64,000 nt of DNA. Source: Anthonomus grandis grandis. Its lineage: Eukaryota; Arthropoda; Insecta; Coleoptera; Curculionidae. Every line of letters starts with the position of its first letter. Positions within the stretch are counted from its first letter, which is position 1. The notes under the pieces are model-generated. The model had not been told where the DNA came from and ran no database searches. It worked only from the letters and a program-made list of their open reading frames with translations. Below are positions 44,736-56,348 of this stretch, piece after piece. Where the stretch lies: positions 40,589,127-40,653,126 of the forward strand of contig NC_065567.1 of NCBI RefSeq assembly GCF_022605725.1, read 5' to 3'. The position numbers were made by a program, and so were the translations under genes.

Positions 44736-45330
44736 AGAACCAATGCATGCACACTACCCTCAATCTGATTGCCTATTACTGTGATATGATTTAAGTAGAA
44801 AATACGTGCAAAATAAAACATAACATAAACATAAAACCTGTAAAAAAAATGAGTATCAATATCAATATTTCACTAATATAGTACAACAACCAAAATATTT
44901 TAAACGTGATCGAGACTATCTTCAATTCCCAATAACGAGATAGGAATTATCGGTATAGGCAATTGATTGATGGATTGATTATGGACAACTTGGAAAGGAC
45001 TAACCTTAAAGTTCAACGATGCTTTCACCCCTGCTGGCTTCCATCGGGCGATGAAGGACCATAATATGTATTAGCCGGCTAATAAACTAATTGCTTCGAT
45101 TGAACTGTATTAATACCATATATTATTTAAAAAACAAACAGGAACAAAAACATCATGATTGAAGAACCGCGAGCGCCGTGAATCCCCTGCCGCAGATCGT
45201 CACATAATAATTCGGTCACTCGGCCTCTTGCCCAATTCCGATTGGACTGTAATATTGTATCCGGCAACAACACCATAATCCGTTATGGCATTGTTGCCGG
45301 ATACAAAAAAAAAATAAATACGTAATTATA
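44736..45330. other. Spacer with a strong hairpin
   Basis: No gene seen. The part at 45160-45300 is richer in G+C than its flanks and contains the inverted repeat listed separately. The BEL/Pao 5' LTR would be expected near here but was not recognised. Confidence 0.5.
45256..45305. repeat. 23-bp-arm inverted repeat, 4-nt loop
   Basis: Left arm 45256-45278, loop TCCG (45279-45282), right arm 45283-45305. The arms pair at 21 of 23 positions; the core is CCGGCAACAA against its near complement TTGTTGCCGG. It stands alone just before the satellite array. It could be a hairpin RNA precursor, the ends of a tiny deletion derivative of a transposon, or a chance palindrome. Confidence 0.8.
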
Positions 45331-48184
45331 TGAATAACGCTTAACAGTCATATCTCACTCTATTACTGTTATCATCTTTTCGAATATAATTTAAATTTAG
45401 TATTTCGCATATACAAGATAGGTAAATGATCTTGTTTACGATTTGAACATAATCAGAATTAAAAAAATACGACAACTAATAGCGTTAGCTATTGTTCCGA
45501 TTTAATTTTAATTTAATATTTAGATATAATTTGTTTAACCCTAAATGATTTTTAGAAATATTTTGAAGTATTGTGCTTTAAAAAAATAGTCCCTGGTAAA
45601 TAAATTGGTATTTAGGTTATACAGATGACCCAAATAATTCTTTTTACAATTTGGGCATAACCAGGGTTAAGAAAATAGAACCATTAATCCCTATAGCATT
45701 GTCCGAATTGACTCCAATTTAATTTTTGAAGTCATTTGATGTACTGAAAATTATTTTAAAAATTTTTCTGATGTATTGTTTTTTAAAAAAATTGTCATAT
45801 CTCACTCTAATACGGTAATCTATTATTCGAAAATAATTTAAAATTGGTATTTAGGTTATACAGATGACCTAAATAATTATTTTTACGTTTTGGGCATAAC
45901 CAGGGTTAAGAAAATAGAACCATTAATCCCTATAGCATTGTCCGAATTGACTCCAATTTAATTTTTGAAGTCATTTGATGTCCTGAAAATTATTTTAAAA
46001 ATTTTTCTGATGTATTGTTTTTTAAAAAAATTGTCATATCTCACTCTATTACTGTTACCTATTATTCGAATATAATTTAAATTTAGTATTTCGCATATAC
46101 AAGATAGCCAAATAATCTTTTTTACGGTTTGAACATAACCAGAATTAAGAAAATAAGATAACTAATAGCGTTAGCTATTGTTCCTATTTAATTTTAATTT
46201 AATTTTTAGACATAATTTGTTTAACCCTAAATGATTTTTAAAAATATTTTGCTGTATTCTGTTTTAAAAAAATAGTCATATCTCACTCTATTACTGTTAT
46301 CTATTATTCGAATATAATTTAAATTTAGTATTTCGCATATACAAGATAGCCAAATATTCTTTTTTACTGTTTGAACATAACCAGAATTGGGAAAATACGA
46401 TAACTAATAGCGTTAGCTATTGTTCCGATTTAATTTAAATTTAATTTTTAGATATAATTTGTTTAACCCTAAGTGATTTTTTAAAATATTTTGATGTATT
46501 GTGTTTTAAAAAAATAATCATATCTCACTCTAATACGGTAATCTTATTTCCTTTATAATTATTCGAATATAATTAAAAATTGGTATTTAGGGCATACAAG
46601 ATCACCCAAATGATCCTTGTTAAGTTTTGGACATGGACCAGGATGAAGAAAATCGACAACTATTAGCTATAGCTATTGCTTCGATTTGATTTCAATTTAA
46701 TTTTTAGATATAATTTGTTTAACCCTAAATTCTTTTTAAAAATTGTAAAGTATTGTGTTTTAAAAAAATACTCATATCTTACTCTATTACGAATATCTAT
46801 TATTCAAATGTAATTTAAATTTGGTATTTAGGTTATACAAGATGGCCCAAATTATTCTTTTTACGATTTGGACATAACCAGGGTTAACAAAATAGAACAA
46901 TTAATCCCTATAGTATTGTTCTATTTGACTCCAATTTAATTTTCGAAGTTTATTTGATGTACTGTAAATTATTTTTAAAACTTTTCTGATGTATTATTTT
47001 TTTTTAAAAAATAGTCATATCTCAATCTATTACTGTTACCTATTATTCGAATATAATAGTTTTTTAAAAAAATAGTCATATCTTACTCTATTATTGTTAT
47101 CTATTATTAAAATATAATTTAAGTTTAGTATTTAGCATATACAAATTAGCCAAATGTTCTTTTTTACGGTTTGAACATAACCAGAATTAAGAAAATACGA
47201 TAACTAATACCGTTATCTATTATTCGAATATAATTTAAAATTGGTATTTAGGTTATACAAGATGACCCAAATGATTCTTTTTACGTTTTGCACATAACCA
47301 GGGTTAAGAAAATAGAACAATTAATCCCTATAGCATTGTCCGATTTGACTCCAATTTATTTTTAAAGTTCATTTGATGTACTGTAAGTTATTTTTAAAAT
47401 TTTCCTGATGTAATATTTAAAAAAAAATAGTCATATCTCACTCTATTACTGTTATCTATTATTAAAATATAATTTAAATTTAGTATTTAGCATCTACAAG
47501 ATAGTCAAATGATTTTTTTAGGGTTTGAACATAACCAGAATTAAGAAAATACGATAACTAATAGCGTTAGCTATTGTTCCTATTTAATTTTATTTTAATT
47601 TTTAGATAAAATTTGTTTAACCCTAAATGATTTTTAAAAATATTATTGTGTTTTAAAAAAATAGTCATATCTCACTCTAATACCGTTATCTATTATTTGA
47701 ATATAATATAAAGTTGGTATTTAGGTTATACAAGATGACCCAAATCATCCTTTATAAGTTTTGGACATAATTAGGGTTAAGAAAATAGAACAATTATTCC
47801 CTATTGCATTGTCCGATTTGACTCCAAGTTACTGTTATCTATTATTCGAATATAATTTAAATTTAGTATTTCGCATAATCAAGCTAGTCAAATGACCTAT
47901 TTTACGGTTTGAATATAAGCAGAATTAAGAAAATACAATAACTAATAGCGTTAGCTATTGTTCCGATTTGATTTCAATTTAATTTTTAGATATAATTTGT
48001 TTTACCTTAAATGGTTTTAAAATTATTTTGAAGTATTGTGTTTTAAAAAAATACTCATATCTCACTCTATTACGCTTACCTATTATTTTAATGTAATTTT
48101 TCGATTTACCTCCAATTTAATTTTTGAAGTTCAATTGATGTACTGTAAATTATTTTTAAAATTTTTCTGATGTATTGTTTTTTA
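45330..48184. repeat. ~240-bp satellite-like tandem array, two monomer types
   Basis: The motif CATAACCAG or a variant recurs at about 45446, 45654, 45892, 46130, 46374, 46628, 46872, 47173, 47290, 47528, 47766 and 47912, mostly 238-254 bp apart. Type A monomers continue with CAGAATTAAG and a short palindrome, AATAGCGTTAGCTATT. Type B monomers continue with CAGGGTTAAG and TTAATCCCTATAGCATTG. The order is A B B A A A' B A B A B A. Three intervals (about 117, 146 and 301 bp) show partial deletions or fusions. No coding frame is conserved across monomers. Confidence 0.9.
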
Positions 48185-48186
48185 AA

Positions 48187-49480
48187 AATAAATAAATAAT
48201 ATCTTTATTTAGCAAAAGCTACATTTAATAAAAACATAAATAAAAAATAAAGTAAAAGTATAAGTTGGCCATAACTGTATCAGGACACTCCGGTTTGTCC
48301 ATGGATGGTCTCGGTAATCCAGAGACAGCATCCCGGTTCCAGAAATATCCTGTCAGAGGTAGACCATAAATTAAAACTAGACTTAACCTAAACATTATTT
48401 TAAACATTTTTTCCTTGCCCCACTTATTAAAAGCACAGTTAATTGTTGTTTGCCTTATAATAATAAAAATAACGTCGACTCAGGTTGATCGAGTCGGTTC
48501 GGTTACAATCAGCCGATGACACACATTTGGAACTTGGTTGACCTTGCCGACTAGATACATTGGTCCCCTCGTGTAACACTTAGAAATGCTTCGGTAGTTC
48601 CAAGAAGCTGTAACCAGTATCCCGGTTGGCCCAAAAATACCCAGTCAACAGATAAACCAACAATCAAGATGATGATTGGAGCGGAAACAATGCATACTAT
48701 AGTAAAACTTAATAAACTACATAATTAAAATAACATAAGAAAATAACAAACACAATTTTACTTATTCATAATAAATTTTCTCAAGAGCCCTCTGAATTGA
48801 TTCAAAGTAATAACATTTTTGATGTTAGCAGGCAAGTTGTTAAATAGGAATAAACCTTTGTATAGAACTGAATTATGCATTTGGGTTGTGTTACATCTGT
48901 CGACTAGTATGAAGTCTATACGATTTCTCGTATTATAGTTATGTATATCTCCAAAAACTCTTAATTTATTACAAATATAATCGGGGAGCATCTGATGTTT
49001 TAATTTAAAAATAAACAAATAAACGTTATACAAAATTCTTTGATGTACAGACAACATATCTAGGACACCCAACATAGAGACAACAGGCGTGTAACGATTA
49101 CAATTTAGAATCAGTCTCATAGCCCTATTTTGAATTCTTTCTAGTTGGTCAATTCTATACTGTGGCAAGTTAAACAATAATGTTGAACAGAACTGTAAAT
49201 GAGGAAGAGCAATGGCGTTGTAAAGTTTTAATTTGATGTACATTGACAAATTTTTTCCAATTCTTGTGATAAATCCAACTTTTTTTGAAAATTTTCTCAT
49301 TACATAATCTGCATGAGCATGGAAATTCAGATTGGCATCGAAAATTGTTCCCAAATATTTAATTTCTTTGGCATACAAAATACTTTCCCCATTCACAGAA
49401 ATCTGTATATTGCCCATGTCTATAGAACTTAATCTAGATTTCTTGCCAAATATACAAAACTTGGATTTACTTGCATTTAA
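48187..49480 (-). mobile_element. 3' part of a jockey/CR1-type non-LTR element inside the satellite
   Basis: The minus-strand frame from about 49480 through ATG 49417 to 48758 encodes the C-terminal part of a LINE reverse transcriptase: IKYLGTIFDANLNFHAHADY, AIALPHLQFCSTLLF, and RIQNRAMRLILNC, the conserved block after the RT palm. About 570 bp of 3' untranslated sequence follows to a TATT-rich tail at 48187-48200. It is 5' truncated, and satellite sequence lies on both sides. The last 219 codons are uninterrupted, so the insertion is fairly young compared with the array. Confidence 0.85.
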
Positions 49481-49489
49481 ACTTTAATT

Positions 49490-49724
49490 GGTAATTTAAA
49501 CTAAAATTGGTATTTAGGGTATACAAGATGACCCAAATTATGCTTTTTAAGTTTTGAACATAACCAGGATAACGAAAATCGACAACTATTAGCTATAGCT
49601 ATTATTTCGATTTGATTTCAATTTAATTTTTAGATATAATTTGTTTAACGCTAAATGATTTTTAAAAATATTTTGATGTATTGTTTAACAAAAAAAAAAT
49701 ACTCATATCTCACTCTATTATGCT
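49490..49724. repeat. Terminal satellite monomer (type A')
   Basis: One more monomer (ATACAAGATGACCC, CATAACCAGGATAACG, TAGCTATAGCTATT) beyond the non-LTR insertion. It ends at the LTR starting at 49725. Confidence 0.85.
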
Positions 49725-49957
49725 AGTAATATTCACAAACCATACTAATACTGCTGATTAGTGCTGAGACACCCTAATTCCCTATATAAATAGAAAAAGT
49801 ATTATTAATAAGTAACATTAGATCCGTGTCAAAGCTAGTTGCTGTTCGGCTAATTGTTCAATTTAAAGTTAAGTTTTAATTAATCACTTATAGTGTAACC
49901 CTTTTGTAGAAAATAAAAGTTTTTTTAAAAGGAAGTTTGCCGGCTTGTGTATTTAAT
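49725..49957 (+). repeat. 5' LTR (plus strand)
   Basis: About 233 bp, starting AGTAATATTC and ending TTTAAT before the primer site. A TATATAAA box lies at 49783-49790 and AATAAA at 49912-49917, giving a complete promoter and polyadenylation arrangement. Confidence 0.75.
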
Positions 49958-49973
49958 TGGCGCTGCGAACAGG
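49958..49973 (+). promoter_or_regulatory. tRNA primer-binding site
   Basis: TGGCGCTGCGAACAGG directly after the LTR; the same 16 bases as in the 32-40 kb element. Confidence 0.85.
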
Positions 49974-50305
49974 ATAGGGCAGTTCTATTCTTTATCATTT
50001 ACCGTTGAATAGAAATGATTTTTAAATCTTGGTGCCCTATATCCGATCTGAAAAATCTCCGGTGTCCAGAGAAATTTGGTGGAGCCAAAAGTCCTGCCGT
50101 GCTGCTAGTAACTGAAGACCGAGACCATCGACCGTGTTGCCGACGCCTTACCTTTCGGCCATTTCCCGAGACCTGGATCTTCAAGTCGACATTTCCTGAG
50201 GCCAATCCAGAAATTTCGGAAGTACAACTTTATGGATTCCTTGATTGTACTGTGAATAATTACTGAATTGCCATATTTTATGCTTTTATTTACTGCTATT
50301 TTAGG

Positions 50306-51355
50306 CCTAAATCTACAAAATCATTTACCGCAACTTTAAGGAAACATGGGCTTTCTTTAGGATTAAATACTATTAAGGAAAATAGTGAAAATCAAACCAT
50401 AAGTTTAAGTGATGCGAACACTTCTGATAGCTTAGAAAATCTTTTTTGTAATTTAAATTTAAACGTAGAAGAATATCAAGAAGAGACAAATTTTAAATCT
50501 TTAAACATGGAAAACATTCGCTTCCATACATCTATTTTGCCCACTTTCTCAGGCTCTCAAAACCATTTAGAAAGTTTTTTAATTTCCATTGACAAATTTT
50601 ATAGTTTATACCAAAGTGATAATAATGATCTGAACAATGTAGTTTTAGCCGCTATTAAAAGCAAATTAATAGATGAGGCACGTGATTTTTTATTGACAGG
50701 ACCAGATTTAACATCCTGGCAAGAAATAAAAGATACTTTAAGGCGAAAGATTGGTGACCCAATAACTTATCATGTGCTATTGCAACAATTGCAATATTTG
50801 AAAATCAATAAAAAAAACGAAAATATTATGGATTTTGTAGAAAGATTAAAAACTTTAAGCCAAAGAATCTTTGCTAAAATTCAATGCGAAGTGTTGGATC
50901 AAAATTCAAGACTCATTTTAAATGATCAAGTTCAAAATACATCTGTTCTTATATTGACTGAAAATTCGCCTCAAACTCTACAAACTATGCTTATGATGCA
51001 AAAACCTACGACGTTAGACGACGCCCTAAAATATTTCTTAAATTATAATATGGTTCAATCACAAATAAATTTTACAAATTTTAACAACTCTTCTCATAAT
51101 TTTAGACAATCCCAAAATAATGCATTTCAACCCCCACAAACAATAGTCAGGATCCTCAACCTTAGAATTCCTCCCATGAAATTCCCAGATCAAACTCCAA
51201 AACATATGAATCAACCCAACCCAACCCAACCCAATACCTCACAATTTAACAATAATTCCAGAAACTAGCCCTTCGAGAGTTCGTCAAAATCCCCCCTATA
51301 GCTAAAATTTTTTCAGACAATCTGGCCTCCCTAATTTTGCGTTTAAAGCTTAGAA
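50306..51355 (+). pseudogene. gag: Errantivirus-like gag, truncated
   Basis: The frame is open from about 50306 and contains the ATG at 50507 (MENIRFHTSILPTFSGSQNH). The homologous gag at 37857-39278 has the same segment internally, so the true start lies upstream of this Met. The capsid-like region is well conserved (LQYLKINKKNENIMDFVERL). The C-terminal part has a NPTQPNPTQPN microsatellite run (about 51213-51235) and ends in a stop at 51268. Weak gag similarity (FRQSGLPNFA) continues past another stop to about 51350, then ends abruptly. Confidence 0.82.
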
Positions 51356-52440
51356 TATTGAAAGGCTAGAAGTAGCATACCGTGGAACTATGGGCAGGTT
51401 TGTTTGCTTGCAACATCTCTGATGCAATGATGCCAAATGCTCATAGAGAAATGGAAAAAATCACTTTATAATATCATAAAAATTTTCAGTTGTTTCCGAA
51501 GGCTCAAAACAATACTACTGCTCCCCTTTAATAAAATATCAAGCATTTTTTTAAAGAAATTTAATAAGATACTCTATATCGAAGTCAATATACATTAAAT
51601 AAATGAAAATAAAGTACGAAGCAACGAGAAAACGGTAACGGAATCGCAACGCCGCTCGATCGCATTGTTGACGCCACCGATACAAGCACTCTCTACCAGT
51701 GACGTCGTCAACAAATATTTACCTGATAAATTTTTATTAATTATTATAGAGTTTGAGTATAAGTAATATTACCATTTACGAGCTATTTATGTGTTTTTTA
51801 ACGGACTTCGTTACAGGAAGGTCCTAATAAAAGGCAGCATTTTTGTCAAAGCATTTTTATGGAAATTAAATATTTTAATAATATAATATTATAGACTTCT
51901 TAATAAATCATGTTTTAAGACACAAATTTTTATTATTTTGCATAATTTTATTGTTATATTGGATAAAACTCAGTTTTACATCACTTACTTTATATCACAT
52001 AATATATACTTCTATGGTGCTGACTTTTTCAAAGGGACAGTATTGCTTCAGCGGAAAGAGTTAAAACTACAAGGATGTTCAAATTGTGAAGGAGTTGCAG
52101 GTTATAAGATTTTTATTATGAGTATTTAGCCTGTACAATGGTTTTGAGACATTTAACAGTGACCTATATAATACCTAATACCAATTATTATATGATATTA
52201 ACTTATACTAAAAAACAAAGCTTACCTGAGAATAAAGACTATGTACAATAGATTAGATTAGATTAGATAGTATATTAGTAGAAATATACAAACAAGTACT
52301 TTTACAAGTCAAATAAAATATGTAGAATGTGGGGTTTTTCGAAAATCATGTTATTATTTCTTAAGTATTTTAATAATGACTTGAGAAATCTAATTCAATT
52401 TCTTTGGCGCAAATTTGTTTGTTGCAATCTTTGAATTTTA
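51356..52440. other. AT-rich spacer
   Basis: No gene. It contains a GATTA microsatellite at about 52252-52272 and a slightly GC-richer patch at 51625-51715. If the exons at 52453-53349 are a real gene, the low-coordinate end here is its 3' flank. Confidence 0.5.
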
Positions 52441-52452
52441 ATTTTTTGTTCT

Positions 52453-53349
52453 TTATTTTTTTTTCCATAATTTGGTGACAAGTGATTTAGCTTTTGAAAC
52501 GGTGGAATCATCAGTGCTTAGGTCCTCAGGATATCATTTTGATTTTACCCTAGAATAATATACACAAAAATACAGTATTAATTAAAAAGAAAAAGAAAAA
52601 ATTATAATTTAATTATATATTATAAAGAATCTTTGTAATATCATACATTTGATTAATTGCATTTAATTAAACAAATATAACACAATAAAATACTATATCA
52701 CTTTTAAATAAGATATATAGAATAGGATGATACATGGCATAAAACTAGTAGTCTATTTTGAGTGTATTTTTACCTTTTCCTTGGCAGAGTCAGGGAATGT
52801 GTAGCAGTTAAACAAAAACGGCTTGGATGAGAAATAGTAATTGTTGAACTAGACCCCACGGTAACTATTAATCTCAGATGCAGTTATTGTTGATGATGAA
52901 TGATCAGATCTGTAATTATACAAAATTTGGTGTATCAAGAATATTAATCTATTTTAATTATCCATACTTGTCTATATTAGCTTCACTGTTTGTACTATAT
53001 ACCATTTTGGAAGCTAAAGAAGTTTTTGCACTCTTCAGGAAAACTTCCCCTGCAGCTTTGAAGGGTAAATCACTTGGCAAATTAACTGAATTATCGGCTG
53101 CTGTGTTTTTAACCAGTGCATCAGAAATCCTAGTAAAAAAATAGTTTTACACACATACTTAATTTAATAAGTATTAGGTATAAATAAAGCTTATATGAGT
53201 AACACTAATACTTTTTGTGACGATTTTTTTATACTAGAAAAATATATTTAAAAAAAATTACCTTTGAGGTAGAGCTGATTTTTTTAATAAAGTCTGGCTA
53301 CTGATAATATTATCTTCCTTATATAAGAAATCACTTCTAAGGATGTGAT
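52453..53349 (-). pseudogene. Four exons of an unrecognised cellular gene, probably decaying
   Basis: Minus-strand exons with matching splice signals and phases: a 53349-53262 (acceptor TTTATTCAG, donor AAAG/GTAATT), b 53129-52968 (acceptor TTTTTTTACTAG, donor CAA/GTATGG), c 52909-52774 (acceptor TATAATTACAG, donor AAAAG/GTAAAAA), d 52549-52453 (acceptor TATTATTCTAG). Junction codons join in frame at all three introns. Exon b reads for example AADNSVNLPSDLPFKAAGEV, exon c ends YTFPDSAKEK, and exon d ends SLVTKLWKKK before a TAA that overlaps an AATAAA. Exon c contains one in-frame TAG (52850-52848) and exon d needs one base removed to stay open. No family is recognised. Upstream exons are not found; a gypsy element begins 230 bp further on. 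Confidence 0.55.
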
Positions 53350-53579
53350 CTGAATAAACAAATATGTTATTTTTAATTGTGTTGATTTCCATTAATAAAA
53401 TCCATTGTTCCCTGTGGGCATATATTAGGCAATCTATAATAAGTATTTGATATTTAATCAAAAAGCAAAAAAAATTACAGTAATAAATTAATATGTGGTG
53501 CCAATTACTATATGTATTATTGTAAGTTACAATATGGTAAAACAAACGATAAATTATCGACCAAATTTTAGGGAAAGAC

Positions 53580-55101
53580 TGTGGCGTTAACTTTACAGTG
53601 TTACTATTTTGCCAAGAGTTTGCAGACGGTAGCTCAGAATTATTGGAGGCTTGGGATTGTTCGAAGCTTCACTTATGACTGGCTATTAAAAAATATAATC
53701 TTGATTATAATTATTAAATAGAGGGCGCCACTTAGTTTTTTTTTTATAAATGAAAGAAAACTAAGAAAAAAGATTTGGTATATAGGTATCAATTAACAAT
53801 TAAATGACCCTGGATAAAGTAGATTTAAAAAGACAAAAGAAAAATTATCTTAACAATACAACCAAATTATATTTACATCAAAGATAAGCATACACCTCAT
53901 GTTCTAATCTGTTAAATGTTAATAATTTACTATAAATTAAAATATGAATAATGTTGATATGATTAAAATAAGTTTGACAAAAGTAATATTTAAATTATGA
54001 TTAAGCTACTAGGTAGATTTCAGCACTTTAATAAATTGCAATTATTAAAGTTTTTAGAAAATATTTGTATTACGCAGGGGAAAGTTCATGAACCTTTTTT
54101 ACCTAAGGCATATTAGCCTTGACCGAGTTATATCTACTTAACTACCAAAAAAGGTACTGAAAAATACTGAACAAAAAATAACTAAAAGTATAGATACGAA
54201 ATTGACTTATTAAATTATGATATTGATTAATTATTTGTAGCAATAAATTGAAATTAAAGGTATATTAATAAAAATTTAAATAAGTGAGAAAAATCTATGG
54301 TTAATAATATTTAAATAAATGGAATAAACTGGCCGGTATATTCCTCCAAGAAATGAACGGCTGGCCTCCAAAATCGAGGCTGTGAATGTATGCCATTTGT
54401 AGCTTAGCTATCCGGACTGGGAATATCTAATACTAGCTCTAACTCTGGCTCCAGCTCCACAGCTTATAGCAATTTCCCGGGGAAATCAAAATCCTGCCGC
54501 CATCAACAATTGAAGAAGAATAAAGAGGAAAACGGAAAAGTAAAACCCTAAAACAACGATTGCCATTGTATTCACTGTGGATAAAAATGAAGGGCGTTCA
54601 AAATGTGACACACTCACATCAAAATCTCGGGCATCCTGCACCAGAATTATGAAATAAACAGTTCCCTAAAGGAACAAGATTAAGGACTATAAATTATAAA
54701 CCATATTGGCCACTTCCTGCTTCACAAATTTCGGAAATAAAAAAACTGGCCTTTCACGTGTGCTTCTACCTGCGACACGGGAACAAGTTCTCGAAAAATG
54801 GATGCAGTACCGACTAAATAAGTTACGACCCCACCTCTCGCCTGACCTGTCAATGTCAATCCAATCCAATCAGAGAAAACATCAATCAAGACCAACCAGA
54901 AGAGTGACGGACCGTCAACAAAAAGCATGAATAATAAAACCAGGAGAGTGATGCGTTACAGTAGTAATGTGTCATTGACAGTGTGAATTTAAAGAAATAT
55001 CGATAAAAAAAGTTGACTGAAATTATTAATATAATTATTGAAATTAATGAAATATCAATGGAGCGTTAGTGAAAATAAGAGTAGAAAAATAAAACGCTAC
55101 A
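53580..55101 (-). repeat. 3' LTR, 1522 bp
   Basis: Very similar to 60324-61754. Relative to that copy it contains about 100 extra bp at 54900-55003 and lacks a ~13-bp piece near 54697. Two further small differences lie near 53635 and 54024. The fragments at 13597-18111 belong to the same family. Confidence 0.92.
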
Positions 55102-55105
55102 TTTA

Positions 55106-55116
55106 CCCCCTTCCTT
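55106..55116 (-). promoter_or_regulatory. Polypurine tract
   Basis: Minus-strand AAGGAAGGGGG, four bases before the 3' LTR start TGTAGCG, the usual place for the plus-strand primer. Confidence 0.75.
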
Positions 55117-56348
55117 GAAGAAAAAAAATTAGCTATGAAATAGCTGGTTTTTTTTTAACATTAAAAGTCTTAACAAAAAATTTAAACTATACTAGTTACC
55201 AATATCTAATAATACCAAAGAAAAATTCCCGGATAATTATTATCCCTTACTAAATAACAAACAATTCTGTTAATTATCCGTTCCACAATTTAAATAAACA
55301 AATTATTTCTAAAAATGGCATCTTCTCATATTAGCTCAATTCAGGATAACTACGTGTATCACCCGTTCCTAAAGGAAGACACAATCGGTATGGACATAAA
55401 TTAGGAAACTCTTAATATCGAGGAAGGACACAAGTTGGTAAGACAATAGTGATCTTGAGAATACAGAAGTACTATAAAACTAACTTAAAGTAAATTTAAA
55501 TTAAAACTTAAGCTAAAATTACAAAAAAACAAACTACCCTTTTTAGATGGCGGATTCCAGCAACTAGAAAGAAAACTGGCTGAGATAACTCAAGCACCAG
55601 ATAATAAACACATGGGCAAAATTCATAACAGCAATATCGATTGCCACATTAAATACCCACTACAAAATTCTGTGTGCCCCCAAATCCATTTCTGAACGGC
55701 ACTAGAATATATCTTACAGCATATACAGCCATAATCTAAAGCTTCGATAGAATTTGTTTTTCAATTGACTCACCCACATAAATATCCAAATTAATTTGAG
55801 GTGAGGAAGGATACCTTCGTATAGTCCTCTAATAATCCGACCATGGTCGAGACCACACCAACAAACAAACAAATCTACTATTGGTTTTTCATCACAGCAT
55901 TCTGTGATAAAAAAAAATTAGACAAAATCCAATAATGAACAGTAATGTTCATCCTCTGTCAGGTTCACTGACCCCGAGAAGGTAAATAGGCCAAAAATAT
56001 AACCTCAAACAGTCAAAGTTGACAATGGGTTTATAACCACCACTAGGTTATAACAACCCACAAAATACGGCCAAAAAAAAATAGTCAAAACTGACATAAA
56101 GTGTATACTCATTTACGGAGTATGACAACCATCAAAACATAGCCCTCGGCTATAAAAATTAAAAAGTCAAGTTTATGACATACTGTACATAACCACTAAC
56201 AGGTTGTACCCAAAAAATGAAATATGGTCCAAATGACCAGATTATAACATCAAAAAAATAACAAATGGTAGAAATTCCAGAATGATGTCAATATTAGAAA
56301 CAGGAATCTAAGTGATGATAACAATATATACATAATTTCCTAATACAA
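55117..56348 (-). other. 3' noncoding region of the gypsy element with a stem-loop array
   Basis: No gene. Between 55838 and 56240 there is a succession of short perfect or near-perfect hairpins (55838-55849, 55891-55908, 55936-55951, 55958-55972, 56012-56023, 56026-56060, 56084-56095, 56105-56123, 56139-56153, 56166-56179, 56185-56209, 56225-56239). Three of them repeat as a pair of a small GTCA/TGAC hairpin and a larger one with a 7-nt loop. Details are in the findings. Confidence 0.75.

Larger units (their letters stand above)
49725..51355 (+). mobile_element. 5' part of an errantivirus-like element related to the 32-40 kb one
   Basis: Has an LTR, primer site, leader and gag, then stops: no pol, env or second LTR follow. 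The primer site is identical to that of the 32-40 kb element, the leader is partly alignable and gag is clearly homologous, so the two belong to one family but not one recent burst. Confidence 0.85.

Noticed and set aside
45330..48184. CRISPR-like array
   Set aside because: Monomers are ~240 bp, vary throughout, and there are no short identical repeats with unique spacers; this is satellite DNA in a eukaryote.
52878..53144. 88-codon plus-strand frame
   Set aside because: It mirrors exon b on the minus strand, which has splice sites and phase agreement with three other exons; the plus frame has none.
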